NCBI GenBank assembly: GCA_031267345.1
Contig: JAIRZG010000065.1
Coordinates: forward strand, 1 to 14,888
Origin: Zoogloeaceae bacterium
Lineage (GTDB): Bacteria; Pseudomonadota; Gammaproteobacteria; Burkholderiales; Rhodocyclaceae
Reading direction: 5' to 3'
DNA: 14,888 nt
This document shows positions 6,244-13,815 of this stretch, piece by piece. Every line of letters starts with the position of its first letter. Within the stretch, counting starts at the first letter, position 1. A program made the position numbers and the translations under genes. The notes beneath the pieces were generated by a model. The model ran no database searches, was not told where the DNA came from, and saw nothing but the letters and a program-made list of their open reading frames with translations.

Positions 6244-6936
6244 TCAATCAGTTTGCTGCAAAATCACCAGATGTCGCTCGGCATTCAATCCTGGTACGAC
6301 GAGCGATTGTACCGCTTCTACCACGATTCCTGTAGGCAGGGCGGCGAGTTCGGCGTCGGGGTTTTGTCCTTTCATCGCCAGCCAATGACCGTTCGGAGCC
6401 AACAGGTGGCGGGTGAGGGCGACGAAATCCTTGAGTTCGGCAAAGGCGCGCGCGGTGATCACGGCATGGCGACCTTGCAGGGTCTCGACGCGGGCATGAT
6501 AAACGGTGACGTTTTTCAAGGCCAGTTCGATGATGGTTTGACGCAGAAAAACGGTTTTTTTCTGCACGGCGTCGACCAGCGTCACGGCCAGTTCCGGACG
6601 GGCGATGGCGAGCGTCAGCCCCGGCAGACCGCCGCCGCTGCCAACGTCGAGGACGGAGGACGGAGGGCAGCGGGCAGAGGACCGTTCCGTCACCGGCGGC
6701 GAAGCCGCCGCATTGATGTGATGATCCAGCGCGGGCAAAATCGCCAGCGCATCAAGCAGGTGGTGGGTAATCGCCTCCGCCGGATTTTTCAGCGCCGTGA
6801 GGTTGTAGGTTTTGTTCCATTTCATGAGCAGGTCGCGGTAGGCGATGAGCTTTTCCGGCGCGTCCGTCGCCAATTCAAGCCCCAGCGCCGCAATGCCGCG
6901 TTCAAGTCGTTGCCGGTCATTCATGTCTTCATCCAT
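6244..6936 (-). CDS. rsmG: 16S rRNA (guanine527-N7)-methyltransferase RsmG
   Basis: RsmG (GidB) uses S-adenosylmethionine to methylate G527 of 16S rRNA in the 530 loop. The 230-residue product has the family N-terminus (LLMKWNKTYNLTALKNPAEAITHHLLDALA), the SAM-binding loop VLDVGSGGGLPGLTLAIARP (about 95-114), VTLVDAVQKKTVFLRQ, and ITARAFAEL. It is longer than the roughly 207 residues of E. coli because of a low-complexity stretch (about residues 75-93: NAAASPPVTERSSARCPPS) just before the SAM loop. The start at 6936 is 6 bases after the mnmG stop; an in-frame ATG at 6924 is possible. It forms an operon with mnmG. Its stop is immediately followed by the accessory block that begins with the Septu-like ATPase, rather than by parA. 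Confidence 0.95.
   Translation of the reverse strand: MDEDMNDRQRLERGIAALGLELATDAPEKLIAYRDLLMKWNKTYNLTALKNPAEAITHHLLDALAILPALDHHINAAASPPVTERSSARCPPSSVLDVGSGGGLPGLTLAIARPELAVTLVDAVQKKTVFLRQTIIELALKNVTVYHARVETLQGRHAVITARAFAELKDFVALTRHLLAPNGHWLAMKGQNPDAELAALPTGIVVEAVQSLVVPGLNAERHLVILQQTD
6694..6710. repeat. GC-rich palindrome inside rsmG
   Basis: A 7-bp perfect inverted repeat, CGGCGGC and GCCGCCG, with a 3-base GAA loop. It is part of the extra low-complexity segment (about 6658-6714) that RsmG carries relative to E. coli. The adjoining bases form repeated purine-rich GGACGGAGGACGGAGGG-like units. It looks like a small repetitive element that entered in frame, but no second copy lies in this window. 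Confidence 0.5.
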
Positions 6937-6942
6937 GCGGGC

Positions 6943-8850
6943 TTATCTTCCTTCCTGATGAATTGCCGCTGTGCGTGGCTTTTCCCGCGTCATGCGCTTT
7001 AGCTGGATCAACAGAATCGAAATGGCGGCGGGCGTGATGCCCTGAATGCGGCTGGCCTGTCCCAGCGTTTCCGGTCGGTGCTGCGTGAGCTTTTGTTGCG
7101 CCTCGCGGGAAAGCCCCGCTATGCGGGCGAAATCCAGATCGCGCGGCAGCGCCAGATCCGCATAGGCGGCGCTTTGGGCGATTTCCTCCTTTTGTCGTTC
7201 GATGTAACCCTGATATTTGGCCTGAATTTCCACCTGTTCGACCACCAGCGGATCAAGGGGTTCGGGCGGGGCGCTACAGGCCGATAGCGCGGCGTGGCGG
7301 ACTTCGGGGCGGCGCAAGAGGTCAAAGAGCGCGTATTCCCGCTCGATGGGCTTGCCCAGTATCCGCTCTGCCGCCTCCGGCGGCAGGATGGCGGGATTGA
7401 CCCAGGTCGATTTGAGCCGTTCGCGTTCGCGCTCGATGGCCTCGCGCTTTTGCGCGAAAGCCGTCCAGCGGGCATCATCGACCAGCCCCAATTGTCGTCC
7501 CTGTTCCGTGAGGCGCAAATCGGCGTTGTCCTCGCGCAGTTGCAGACGGTATTCGGCGCGACTGGTGAACATGCGGTAGGGTTCGGAAACGCCACGGGTC
7601 ATCAGGTCATCGACCAATACGCCCAGATAGGCTTCGTCGCGGCGCAGCGTCCACGGTTCAAGTTCCTTGACCTGCAAGGCGGCGTTCGCGCCCGCCAGCA
7701 AACCCTGCGCCGCCGCTTCCTCGTAGCCGGTGGTGCCGTTGATTTGTCCGGCGAAAAAAAGTCCGGCGATGGCTTTGGTTTCCAGCGTCGCCTTCAAGGC
7801 GCGCGGGTCGTAGTAATCGTATTCAATGGCATAGCCGGGACGCAGGATGTGGCAGGCTTCCAGTCCCTTGATCGAGCGCACCAAACCCAACTGCACGTCG
7901 AAAGGCAGGCTGGTGGAAATCCCGTTCGGATAAATCGCGCGGGTCTCCAGGCCTTCCGGCTCCAGAAACACCTGATGACTGTCGCGTCCGGCGAAGCGGT
8001 AAATCTTGTCCTCGATGGACGGACAGTAGCGCGGCCCGACGCCTTCGATTACGCCCGCATAAAGTGGCGAGCGATCCAGATTGGCGCGGATGAGGTCGTG
8101 CGTCTGGACGTTGGTTTCGGTGATCCAGCAGGGACGCTGTTCGGGATGTTGTTCAGCGTGTCCGAGAAAGGAAAACACCGACAGCGGCGCGTCCGAATCC
8201 TGACGCGCCAGCACGGAAAAATCAATGCTGGCGCCATCGAGACGCGGCGGTGTGCCAGTCTTCAGGCGTCCCTGCGGCAAGCCGAGTTCCTTCAGGCGCG
8301 TCGCCAGCGCGTGACTGGCCGGATCGCCCATGCGCCCCGCCGGATAATGCTGCATCCCGACATGAATCAGCCCGTTGAGAAAAGTGCCCGCCGTCAGCAC
8401 TACGCTGTTCGCCGTGATCCGCACCCCCATCTGCGTCACTACGCCCGTCACCCGCTCGCCTTCCAGTATCAGGTCATCGCAGCCCAGCGCGAACAGGGTG
8501 AGATTGGGTTGACGCTCCAGCCGCGCGCGTATCGCCCGTTTGTAAAGTTCGCGGTCGGCCTGCGCGCGCGTCGCCCGCACCGCCGGCCCCTTGGAATGAT
8601 TGAGGATGCGAAACTGTATGCCCGCCACATCCGCCGCCGCCGCCATCGCCCCGCCCAGCGCGTCTGCTTCCTTGACCAAATGCCCCTTGCCGATGCCGCC
8701 GATGGAAGGATTGCAACTCATCGCTCCCAGCGTTTCCAGATTGTGCGTCAGCAACAAAGTCCGCGCCCCCATCCGCGCCGCCGCCAACGCAGCCTCGGCT
8801 CCGGCATGACCGCCGCCAACGACAATGACATCAAAGTGGGTGGAAAGCAT
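6943..8850 (-). CDS. mnmG: tRNA uridine-5-carboxymethylaminomethyl synthesis enzyme MnmG
   Basis: MnmG (GidA) is the FAD- and NADH-dependent partner of MnmE. It adds the carboxymethylaminomethyl group (or aminomethyl group) to wobble U34 of certain tRNAs. The product is 635 residues, close to the usual 630. Evidence is the FAD Rossmann motif VVGGGHAGAEAALAAARMG (about 10-28), MSCNPSIGGIGKGHLVKEAD (about 44-63), ATRAQADRELYKRAIR, TGTFLNGLIHVG, the FAGQINGTTGYEEAAAQGL stretch, and the C-terminal MnmE/tRNA-binding region ending near LTQHRPETLGQASRIQGITP. It is the first gene of the minus-strand run and lies divergent to thiS across a 142-bp spacer. The ATG is at 8850, giving MLSTHFDVIVVGGG. Confidence 0.98.
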   Translation of the reverse strand: MLSTHFDVIVVGGGHAGAEAALAAARMGARTLLLTHNLETLGAMSCNPSIGGIGKGHLVKEADALGGAMAAAADVAGIQFRILNHSKGPAVRATRAQADRELYKRAIRARLERQPNLTLFALGCDDLILEGERVTGVVTQMGVRITANSVVLTAGTFLNGLIHVGMQHYPAGRMGDPASHALATRLKELGLPQGRLKTGTPPRLDGASIDFSVLARQDSDAPLSVFSFLGHAEQHPEQRPCWITETNVQTHDLIRANLDRSPLYAGVIEGVGPRYCPSIEDKIYRFAGRDSHQVFLEPEGLETRAIYPNGISTSLPFDVQLGLVRSIKGLEACHILRPGYAIEYDYYDPRALKATLETKAIAGLFFAGQINGTTGYEEAAAQGLLAGANAALQVKELEPWTLRRDEAYLGVLVDDLMTRGVSEPYRMFTSRAEYRLQLREDNADLRLTEQGRQLGLVDDARWTAFAQKREAIERERERLKSTWVNPAILPPEAAERILGKPIEREYALFDLLRRPEVRHAALSACSAPPEPLDPLVVEQVEIQAKYQGYIERQKEEIAQSAAYADLALPRDLDFARIAGLSREAQQKLTQHRPETLGQASRIQGITPAAISILLIQLKRMTREKPRTAAIHQEGR

Positions 8851-8992
8851 CGGAATCAGGCGTCCGGCATCAGGAATCGGGAGTCATGGCAAACCTGCCG
8901 GATTCCTGACGCGAAAAATGGAGGGATTTTACGCCAGGCGCAGCGTCGGTGCTAAACTTCACCCCTTGTTTCTTTCCCCGTTTTTTCCACCC
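8851..8992. promoter_or_regulatory. Divergent mnmG / thiS intergenic region
   Basis: This 142-bp spacer separates the divergent mnmG and thiS genes and must hold promoters for both. On the minus strand a TAAAAT sequence (8932-8927) with TTAGCA 18 bases upstream could be a weak sigma-70 promoter for mnmG. On the plus strand GCTAAACTT near 8951-8959 is a poor -10 candidate for thiS. An inverted repeat, TCAGGAATC (8870-8878) and GATTCCTGA (8901-8909), lies in the mnmG leader. No THI-box (TPP riboswitch) is recognisable upstream of thiS, and the space is short for one. All promoter calls here are tentative. Confidence 0.35.
8870..8909. repeat. Inverted repeat in the mnmG leader
   Basis: Two 9-bp perfect arms, TCAGGAATC and GATTCCTGA, are separated by 22 bases. 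A related GGAATCAGG unit lies just to the left (about 8852-8860). It may form a hairpin in the mnmG 5' leader or be a remnant of a dispersed repeat. There is no T-run, so it is not a terminator. Confidence 0.45.
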
Positions 8993-9199
8993 ATGCCGGA
9001 ACTCACGCTCAATGGCGAACGTCGTCCGTTTCCCGATACGCTCATAACGCTTGCTGACCTGATGGCGCATCTGGGTTATGCGGGCAAGCGCGTCGCCGTG
9101 GAAAGTAATGGCGACATTGTGCCTAGAAGCCGATACGCGGCGACGCCCCTGTCTTCTGGCGACGCGCTGGAAATTGTCGTGGCGGTGGGCGGCGGTTAG
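8993..9199 (+). CDS. thiS: Sulfur carrier protein ThiS
   Basis: ThiS is the ubiquitin-like sulfur carrier for thiazole formation in thiamine biosynthesis. After C-terminal adenylation and thiocarboxylation it donates sulfur to ThiG. The product is 68 residues, the normal size, beginning MPELTLNGERRPFPDTLITL with the usual beta-grasp pattern (VAVESNGDIVPRSRYAATPL, then SSGDALEIVVAVGGG). It ends in Gly-Gly-Gly, so the C-terminal Gly required for thiocarboxylate is present. An upstream in-frame ATG at 8825 would read through the promoter region and adds sequence unlike the family, so 8993 was chosen. thiG follows after 8 bases. Confidence 0.94.
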   Translation: MPELTLNGERRPFPDTLITLADLMAHLGYAGKRVAVESNGDIVPRSRYAATPLSSGDALEIVVAVGGG

Positions 9200-9207
9200 G
9201 ATTTTTT

Positions 9208-9990
9208 ATGGATCAACTGGTTATCGCCGGACGCGGCTACCGTTCCCGTCTGTTGATCGGTACGGGCAAGTATCGGGATTTTGACGCGACCCGCGCCGCC
9301 ATTGAGGCTTCCGGCGCGGAAATCGTTACCGTCGCCATTCGCCGCGTCAATATCGGACAAGACCCGAAGCAGCCGAATCTTCTGGAAGTCATCGATCCTG
9401 CCCGCCATGTCATCCTGCCCAACACGGCGGGCTGCTACAGCGCCGGGGAAGCGGTGCGCACCCTGCGGCTGGCGCGCGAACTGCTCGATGGTCAGGCGCT
9501 GGTCAAGCTGGAAGTGCTGGGCGACGCGAACAATCTGTTTCCGAACATGCCGGAAACGCTGAAAGCGGCGGAAATTCTGGCGCGAGACGGCTTTCAGGTC
9601 ATGGTCTACTGCGCCGACGACCCCATACAGGCGAAGATGCTGGAAGACGCAGGTTGTGTCGCCATCATGCCACTGGCTTCGCTGATTGGCTCCGGCATGG
9701 GGATCGTCAATCCCTGGAATCTGGCGCTGATTATCCGCAACGCCAAAGTTCCGGTGCTGGTGGACGCGGGTGTGGGCACGGCCTCGGACGCCGCGCTGGC
9801 GATGGAGTCGGGCTGCGACGGCGTACTGATGAATTCCGCCATCGCCCTCGCGCAAAATCCCGTGCTGATGGCCTCGGCGATGAGAAAAGCCGTAGAAGCC
9901 GGACGCGAAGCGTATCTGGCCGGACGAATGCCGAAAAAGCTGTATCACGCGGATCCGTCTTCGCCGACGACCGGCCTGATTGGAGCCTGA
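9208..9990 (+). CDS. thiG: Thiazole synthase ThiG
   Basis: ThiG forms the thiazole phosphate ring of thiamine from 1-deoxy-D-xylulose 5-phosphate, dehydroglycine and the sulfur carried by ThiS. It is a TIM-barrel enzyme of 260 residues, normal length. Family landmarks are SRLLIGTGKYRDF (about 13-25), the NTAGCYSAGEAVRTLRLARE segment, ALVKLEVLGD with the Schiff-base lysine at about residue 100, YCADDPIQAKMLEDAGC, MPLASLIGSGMGIVNP, and VDAGVGTASDAALAMESGCD with GVLMNSAIA. AGGA lies about 6 bases before the ATG. It forms an operon with thiS, and a secreted paralogue gene follows 3 bases after its stop. A degraded copy of its last 63 bases occurs at 11370-11432. Confidence 0.97.
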   Translation: MDQLVIAGRGYRSRLLIGTGKYRDFDATRAAIEASGAEIVTVAIRRVNIGQDPKQPNLLEVIDPARHVILPNTAGCYSAGEAVRTLRLARELLDGQALVKLEVLGDANNLFPNMPETLKAAEILARDGFQVMVYCADDPIQAKMLEDAGCVAIMPLASLIGSGMGIVNPWNLALIIRNAKVPVLVDAGVGTASDAALAMESGCDGVLMNSAIALAQNPVLMASAMRKAVEAGREAYLAGRMPKKLYHADPSSPTTGLIGA

Positions 9991-9993
9991 ACC

Positions 9994-11331
9994 ATGCGCT
10001 GCCAGCGGACAAAATGCGTGCTCGGCATGGCGTTGTGCCTAGGGTTTGCCGCGAATGCGTTTGCCGATGAATTTGTGAACGAGTGCGCCGAAAACGCCGC
10101 GCCGCCCTTCGATGAGGAGGCTGCGATCCATAGCGGCATCATCAATGATATCTGGTCGGCTTATGTGCGAGCCGTGCGCGTGGAAGCAGGCAAATGTCCG
10201 CTTTATGCGCTGAAAAAAGCCAAAAATATCCCTGCCAACCACTATGAGCGTATTGAACCCATGATGCTGGATCAATACTACGAAAGCGAACTTTACGATG
10301 AAAACGGGGAATTCGTCGTGACGCTGCCGCAGGAACAGCGCCTTGGTTTTATCGCGCACCGGAATGGCGTCAGCGTTTTATTGAACAGTCGTGGCAAACG
10401 CATCATTCCCGATGAGTTTTCCACGATTGATTTGGAGGGTTATGCAAGCGGTAAAAACACAATTCTGGTAAAAATACGGAATTACAAAGGATATACCTAT
10501 CTGCGTATTCAGAACGGGCGTCTTTTGCAGCGCGCGCCACACTGGTACCAGGGCGGGGGTTATCGCCTGAATGATGATTATTGGGTGGCTGAGTTGAGAA
10601 ATGGATACATCAGGCCTGTAGCGCTTCTGAATTTGAAAAATTTAAGCGAGGCGCTTCCACCATCGGATATAAGCATCGATCATTTTGGGCTTGATGGACA
10701 CGAGTTCATTTTTACGATGAAAGATACGGATACGCCGCTGCCGCCTGGAATAACTACGCAAAATAAACTCGACATCAAAAAAATACAACGTTATCAACTC
10801 TATGACCGGGCGGCTGCGCGGTTGTCCCTGCCGGAATTCCACGATTTTAGAATACAGTATCCCATCGAAGTCATTCGTAGTATTCTGGCCCTGTACAATT
10901 ACGAAAGCATGACCTGTCGTTTATACGCGACATCCCCCGAAGGCGGACTTTATCCCGTTATTGATCAGCCACTTTCCCTGATTTATGGAAATTGCCCGAA
11001 ATTCGATCAAGACAGGCTGATCGCGCAATATGCCGATAAAACCAGGGTTTTTATTTTACAGGAAACCACGAAGTCCGCTGCGCTGGAAGGAGAATTGCCC
11101 GGCGCGTTTTTTGCCAAAACCCGTGATGCGCTGGTTGTAAAAATGCAGCAAAACGACAAGACCTTGTATCGTGTTTTCAATCATCAGGGCGAGCTGATAA
11201 ACGAAAAGTGGTTTGAAGACGCCCTTAATCTGGGTTGCGGTCATGTACGCCTGAAACATGAAGGAGTTTGGTATACATTATGGGGCAGAGGTTCGCTTTC
11301 GGAAGAAATGCGTTTCCCTGTTCATTGTTAA
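9994..11331 (+). CDS. Secreted WG-repeat-like protein, intact copy
   Basis: A protein of 445 residues whose family I do not recognise with certainty. It has a clear signal peptide (KCVLGMALCLGFAANAFA, likely cut after residue 24, AFA|DE), so it is probably periplasmic or secreted. Segments such as LGFIAHRNGVSVLLNSRG followed by KRIIPDEF (about 117-142), YLRIQNGRLLQR, and YRVFNHQGELINEKWF resemble WG (KWGFID..G) beta-strand repeats found in surface and exported proteins. No catalytic motif was seen. The ATG at 9994 has GGAG 8 bases upstream, located inside the end of thiG. It separates thiG from trmB, genes that are often adjacent in relatives. A tandem second copy follows, so the gene has been duplicated here. 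The function is unknown. Confidence 0.82.
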   Translation: MRCQRTKCVLGMALCLGFAANAFADEFVNECAENAAPPFDEEAAIHSGIINDIWSAYVRAVRVEAGKCPLYALKKAKNIPANHYERIEPMMLDQYYESELYDENGEFVVTLPQEQRLGFIAHRNGVSVLLNSRGKRIIPDEFSTIDLEGYASGKNTILVKIRNYKGYTYLRIQNGRLLQRAPHWYQGGGYRLNDDYWVAELRNGYIRPVALLNLKNLSEALPPSDISIDHFGLDGHEFIFTMKDTDTPLPPGITTQNKLDIKKIQRYQLYDRAAARLSLPEFHDFRIQYPIEVIRSILALYNYESMTCRLYATSPEGGLYPVIDQPLSLIYGNCPKFDQDRLIAQYADKTRVFILQETTKSAALEGELPGAFFAKTRDALVVKMQQNDKTLYRVFNHQGELINEKWFEDALNLGCGHVRLKHEGVWYTLWGRGSLSEEMRFPVHC

Positions 11332-11369
11332 GCATTTTGCAAACCATGAGTATACCTGCGACAAATCTC

Positions 11370-11432
11370 ATGCCGAAAAATTTTTGTCACGCGGCTCCAT
11401 CTTCGCCCACCGCTGGCCTGCCTGGAGCTTGA
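11370..11432 (+). pseudogene. Degraded copy of the thiG 3' end
   Basis: These 63 bases align without gaps to the last 63 bases of thiG (9928-9990), including the stop codon. About 50 of 63 positions are identical by eye. The remnant sits immediately before the second secreted paralogue, exactly as thiG sits before the first, and keeps the GGAG ribosome-binding site 8 bases ahead of the ATG. It marks the left end of a tandem duplication whose unit began within thiG. Confidence 0.85.
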
Positions 11433-11435
11433 ATC

Positions 11436-12870
11436 ATGCGCTACCGTAGCCGTATTGACCTGCGCCAGCTGACAAAATGCGTACTCGGCATGGCGTTATG
11501 CCTGGGTTTTGCCGCGAATGTGTTTGCCGATGAATTTGTGGGCAAGTGCGTCGAAAACGCCAAGCCGCCATTTGACGAGGAGACTGCGATCTACGCGTAC
11601 ATCAATGAGGTCTGGCCGGTTTATGTGCAGGCCGTGCGCGGCGTGGAAGCAGACGAATGCCCGCTTTACCCGCTTTACGTGCTGAAAAAAGCAGAAAACA
11701 TTCCCGATAACTACTATGAGCGTATTGAACCCATATTGCTGGATCAATACAGCGAAAACGAACTTTCCGCTGAAAATGATGAATTCACCATGACGCTGCC
11801 GCAGGAGCAGCGTCTTGGTTTTGTCGCGCACCGGAATGGCGTCAATGTTTTATTGAACAGTCGCAGCGAACGCATCATTCCAGATGAATTTGACGGGATT
11901 GGTTTTGATGTTAATCCAAACATTGAAACAATTCTTGTACAAATCAGGCGAGGAAAACATTGTTATCCAGGCGAAGAAGAATGCGCCCATATCTATCTGC
12001 GTTTTCAGGATGGGCGTCTTTTGCAGCGCGCGCCACGTTGGTATCAAGAGGGCGGTTATGCCTGGTCAGGTCTGGATTATCAGAAAATGGTTGTATTGGG
12101 AAAAGAAAACAAAAGGCTTGAGGCACCCTGAACATGAAGGATTTGAGCGAGGCGCTGCCGCCATCGGAGAGAAGCATTGATCATTTTGAACTGGGTGGAC
12201 ACGAGTTCATTTTTACGATGGAAGGTACAGATATGCCGCTGCCGTCCGGAATCCGTATGCAAAACAACGTCGAAACCAAAAAATCCAGCGTTATCAACTC
12301 CATGATCAGACAGCTACGCGGCTTTCCCTGCCGGAATTCCATGACTTCAAAACACAGTACGGTACGACCATCCGTCATATTCTGGCCTTGTACGATTACG
12401 AAAATATGACCTGTCGTTTATACGCGGCTTCCCCCGAAGGCGGACTTTTCCCCGTCATTGATCAGCCGCTTCCCCTGCATGTTCATGGAGACTGTCCGAC
12501 GTTTGATGATCAGGGTAGGCTGATCGCGCATTATGCCGATGAAACACGGGTTTTTATTTTGCGGGAAACAACAGAATTCGATCCGAAGTCCGCTGTACTG
12601 GAAGGAGAATTGCCCGGCGCATTTTTTGCCAAAAAACGTGAGGCGGTGGTGGTGAAGATGCGGCAAAACGGCAAAACCTTGTACCGTGTTTTCAATAATC
12701 AGGGCGAATTGATAAATGGAAAATGGTTTGAAGAAGTCCATAATGTTTGCCGCAGTATTATTTTCCTGAAGCATGAAGAGGTCTGGTATGCGCTAGAGGA
12801 CGATGGTTCGTTTACGGAAGAAGCGGAACTTTTGCGTTCGTTTTTGCGTTCAATTTATTATTCTTGTTGA
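11436..12870 (+). pseudogene. Secreted WG-repeat-like protein, frameshifted second copy
   Basis: This is a tandem paralogue of the preceding gene, matching it from signal peptide (TKCVLGMALCLGFAANVFA) to near the C-terminus, but in three reading frames. Frame one runs 11436-12131 (231 residues). Compared with the intact copy, 5 extra bases between about 12056 and 12150 shift the frame, and the original frame ends at a TGA (12129-12131). Frame two continues from an ATG at 12134 (MKDLSEALPPSERS) to about 12283, where an A-run has 6 bases against 7 in the intact copy (12278-12283 versus 10777-10783). Frame three continues through YDYENMTCRLYAASPEGG to the stop at 12868-12870. The ATG at 12134 just after the stop could allow reinitiation, but the second shift still breaks the protein. 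The last 30 or so residues differ from the first copy. trmB follows after 10 bases. Confidence 0.85.
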
Positions 12871-12880
12871 AACGGGCGCC

Positions 12881-13564
12881 ATGCTGGAGACCTACGGTCA
12901 TATCCGCAGTTTCGTGCGTCGCATGGGGCGCATGTCGGCGGCGCAGAAGCGATATTCGAATGAAATGATGCCGAAAGTCGGTGTTCCCTTTACCGCAACG
13001 CCGCTCGATCTGGACGCGCTCTTTGGTCGCGCCGCGCCGAAGCTGCTGGAGATCGGTTGCGGCATGGGCGAAACCACTGCCCGCATCGCCGCAGCGCACC
13101 CGGAAAACGACTATCTGGGCGTGGAAGTGCATCCTCCCGGTGTCGGCAGCCTGTGCAAGCGGATTGCCGAGCAGGAACTCGCCAATCTCCGCATCATCCA
13201 GCATGACGCCGTGGAAGTCGTGCGCGACATGTTGCCAGCGTCGAGCCTCAACGGCGTCCACATTTTTTTCCCTGATCCCTGGCACAAAAAACGGCACAAC
13301 AAGCGCCGCCTGATTCAGTCGCCTTTCGTTGCCGAACTGACCCGCCGTCTGCGACCTGGCGGCTATATTCACTGCGCGACGGATTGGGAAGAATACGCGG
13401 CGCAAATGCTGACCGTCCTTGCCGCTGAGCCCGATCTCGTCAACACGGCGGCAGACTACGCCCCCCGACCGGATTACCGTCCCCTCACCAAGTTTGAACA
13501 GCGCGGCCTCAAATTGGGACACGGCGTGTGGGACCTGGTGTTTGTGCGCAAAACGTCCGGTTGA
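12881..13564 (+). CDS. trmB: tRNA (guanine46-N7)-methyltransferase TrmB
   Basis: TrmB methylates G46 in the variable loop of tRNA using S-adenosylmethionine. The product is 227 residues. Features are the N-terminal HIRSFVRRMGRMSAAQKRY, the SAM-binding motif LLEIGCGMGETTARIAAAHP (about 55-74), LGVEVHPPGVG, the family signature FFPDPWHKKRHNKRRLI (about 129-145), LRPGGYIHCATDWEEYA, and the C-terminal PRPDYRPLTKFEQRGLKLGH with GVWDLVFVR. The ATG at 12881 was chosen because earlier in-frame residues overlap the broken upstream gene and do not match the family. It is often directly downstream of thiG in beta- and gammaproteobacteria; here two secreted paralogues intervene. Confidence 0.97.
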   Translation: MLETYGHIRSFVRRMGRMSAAQKRYSNEMMPKVGVPFTATPLDLDALFGRAAPKLLEIGCGMGETTARIAAAHPENDYLGVEVHPPGVGSLCKRIAEQELANLRIIQHDAVEVVRDMLPASSLNGVHIFFPDPWHKKRHNKRRLIQSPFVAELTRRLRPGGYIHCATDWEEYAAQMLTVLAAEPDLVNTAADYAPRPDYRPLTKFEQRGLKLGHGVWDLVFVRKTSG

Positions 13565-13570
13565 GATACC

Positions 13571-13702
13571 ATGAAGCATCTGAACAAGTTAAAATGCGTC
13601 ATCCCCGCGCATCACGTCCGTTTTGCAACTGCCGCCGCGCTTCTTGACGCTCCTGATTTGCGCGCGGCCTTTGTGTTGGGCGAAAATCCGTTCCGCCCGT
13701 GA
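13571..13702 (+). CDS. Small ORF of doubtful coding status
   Basis: A 43-codon ORF, ATG at 13571, begins 6 bases after the trmB stop and ends before rdgC. The predicted product begins MKHLNKLKCVIPAHHVRFAT and ends AAFVLGENPFRP. It has no hydrophobic segment or recognised motif, and no strong ribosome-binding site. The tight spacing to trmB is the main reason to list it. It may be a small protein, the start of a decayed gene, or chance. Confidence 0.25.
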   Translation: MKHLNKLKCVIPAHHVRFATAAALLDAPDLRAAFVLGENPFRP

Positions 13703-13815
13703 CGACACAGTGCGGATACCTTGCGAAAGCAGTGGCGCGATGCGTACAACGGATAAAATACAAACTCGGGATTTCCCCGCATAACCCGCTCATCACGTTC
13801 AGGAATACATCAAAC

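Noticed and set aside
4305..6247. Retron with ATPase and HNH accessory genes
   Set aside because: No reverse transcriptase gene or msr-msd-like repeat is present on either side. The flanks are rsmG and LprI-type genes.
7294..8955. A 553-codon ORF on the plus strand opposite mnmG
   Set aside because: It is antisense to a full-length, strongly conserved mnmG. Its His/Arg/Gln-rich composition is typical of a shadow frame in GC-rich DNA.
8851..8992. TPP riboswitch upstream of thiS
   Set aside because: No THI-box elements such as CTGAGA or an ACCTGATCTGG-like stretch were found, and the spacer is short.
9196..9948. A 250-codon minus-strand ORF opposite thiG
   Set aside because: It is antisense to an intact thiG and has shadow-like composition.
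13571..13640. Third remnant of the secreted WG-like family, based on a KLKCVIP versus TKCVLGM similarity
   Set aside because: The match covers only about a dozen bases and does not extend, so chance is the simpler explanation.
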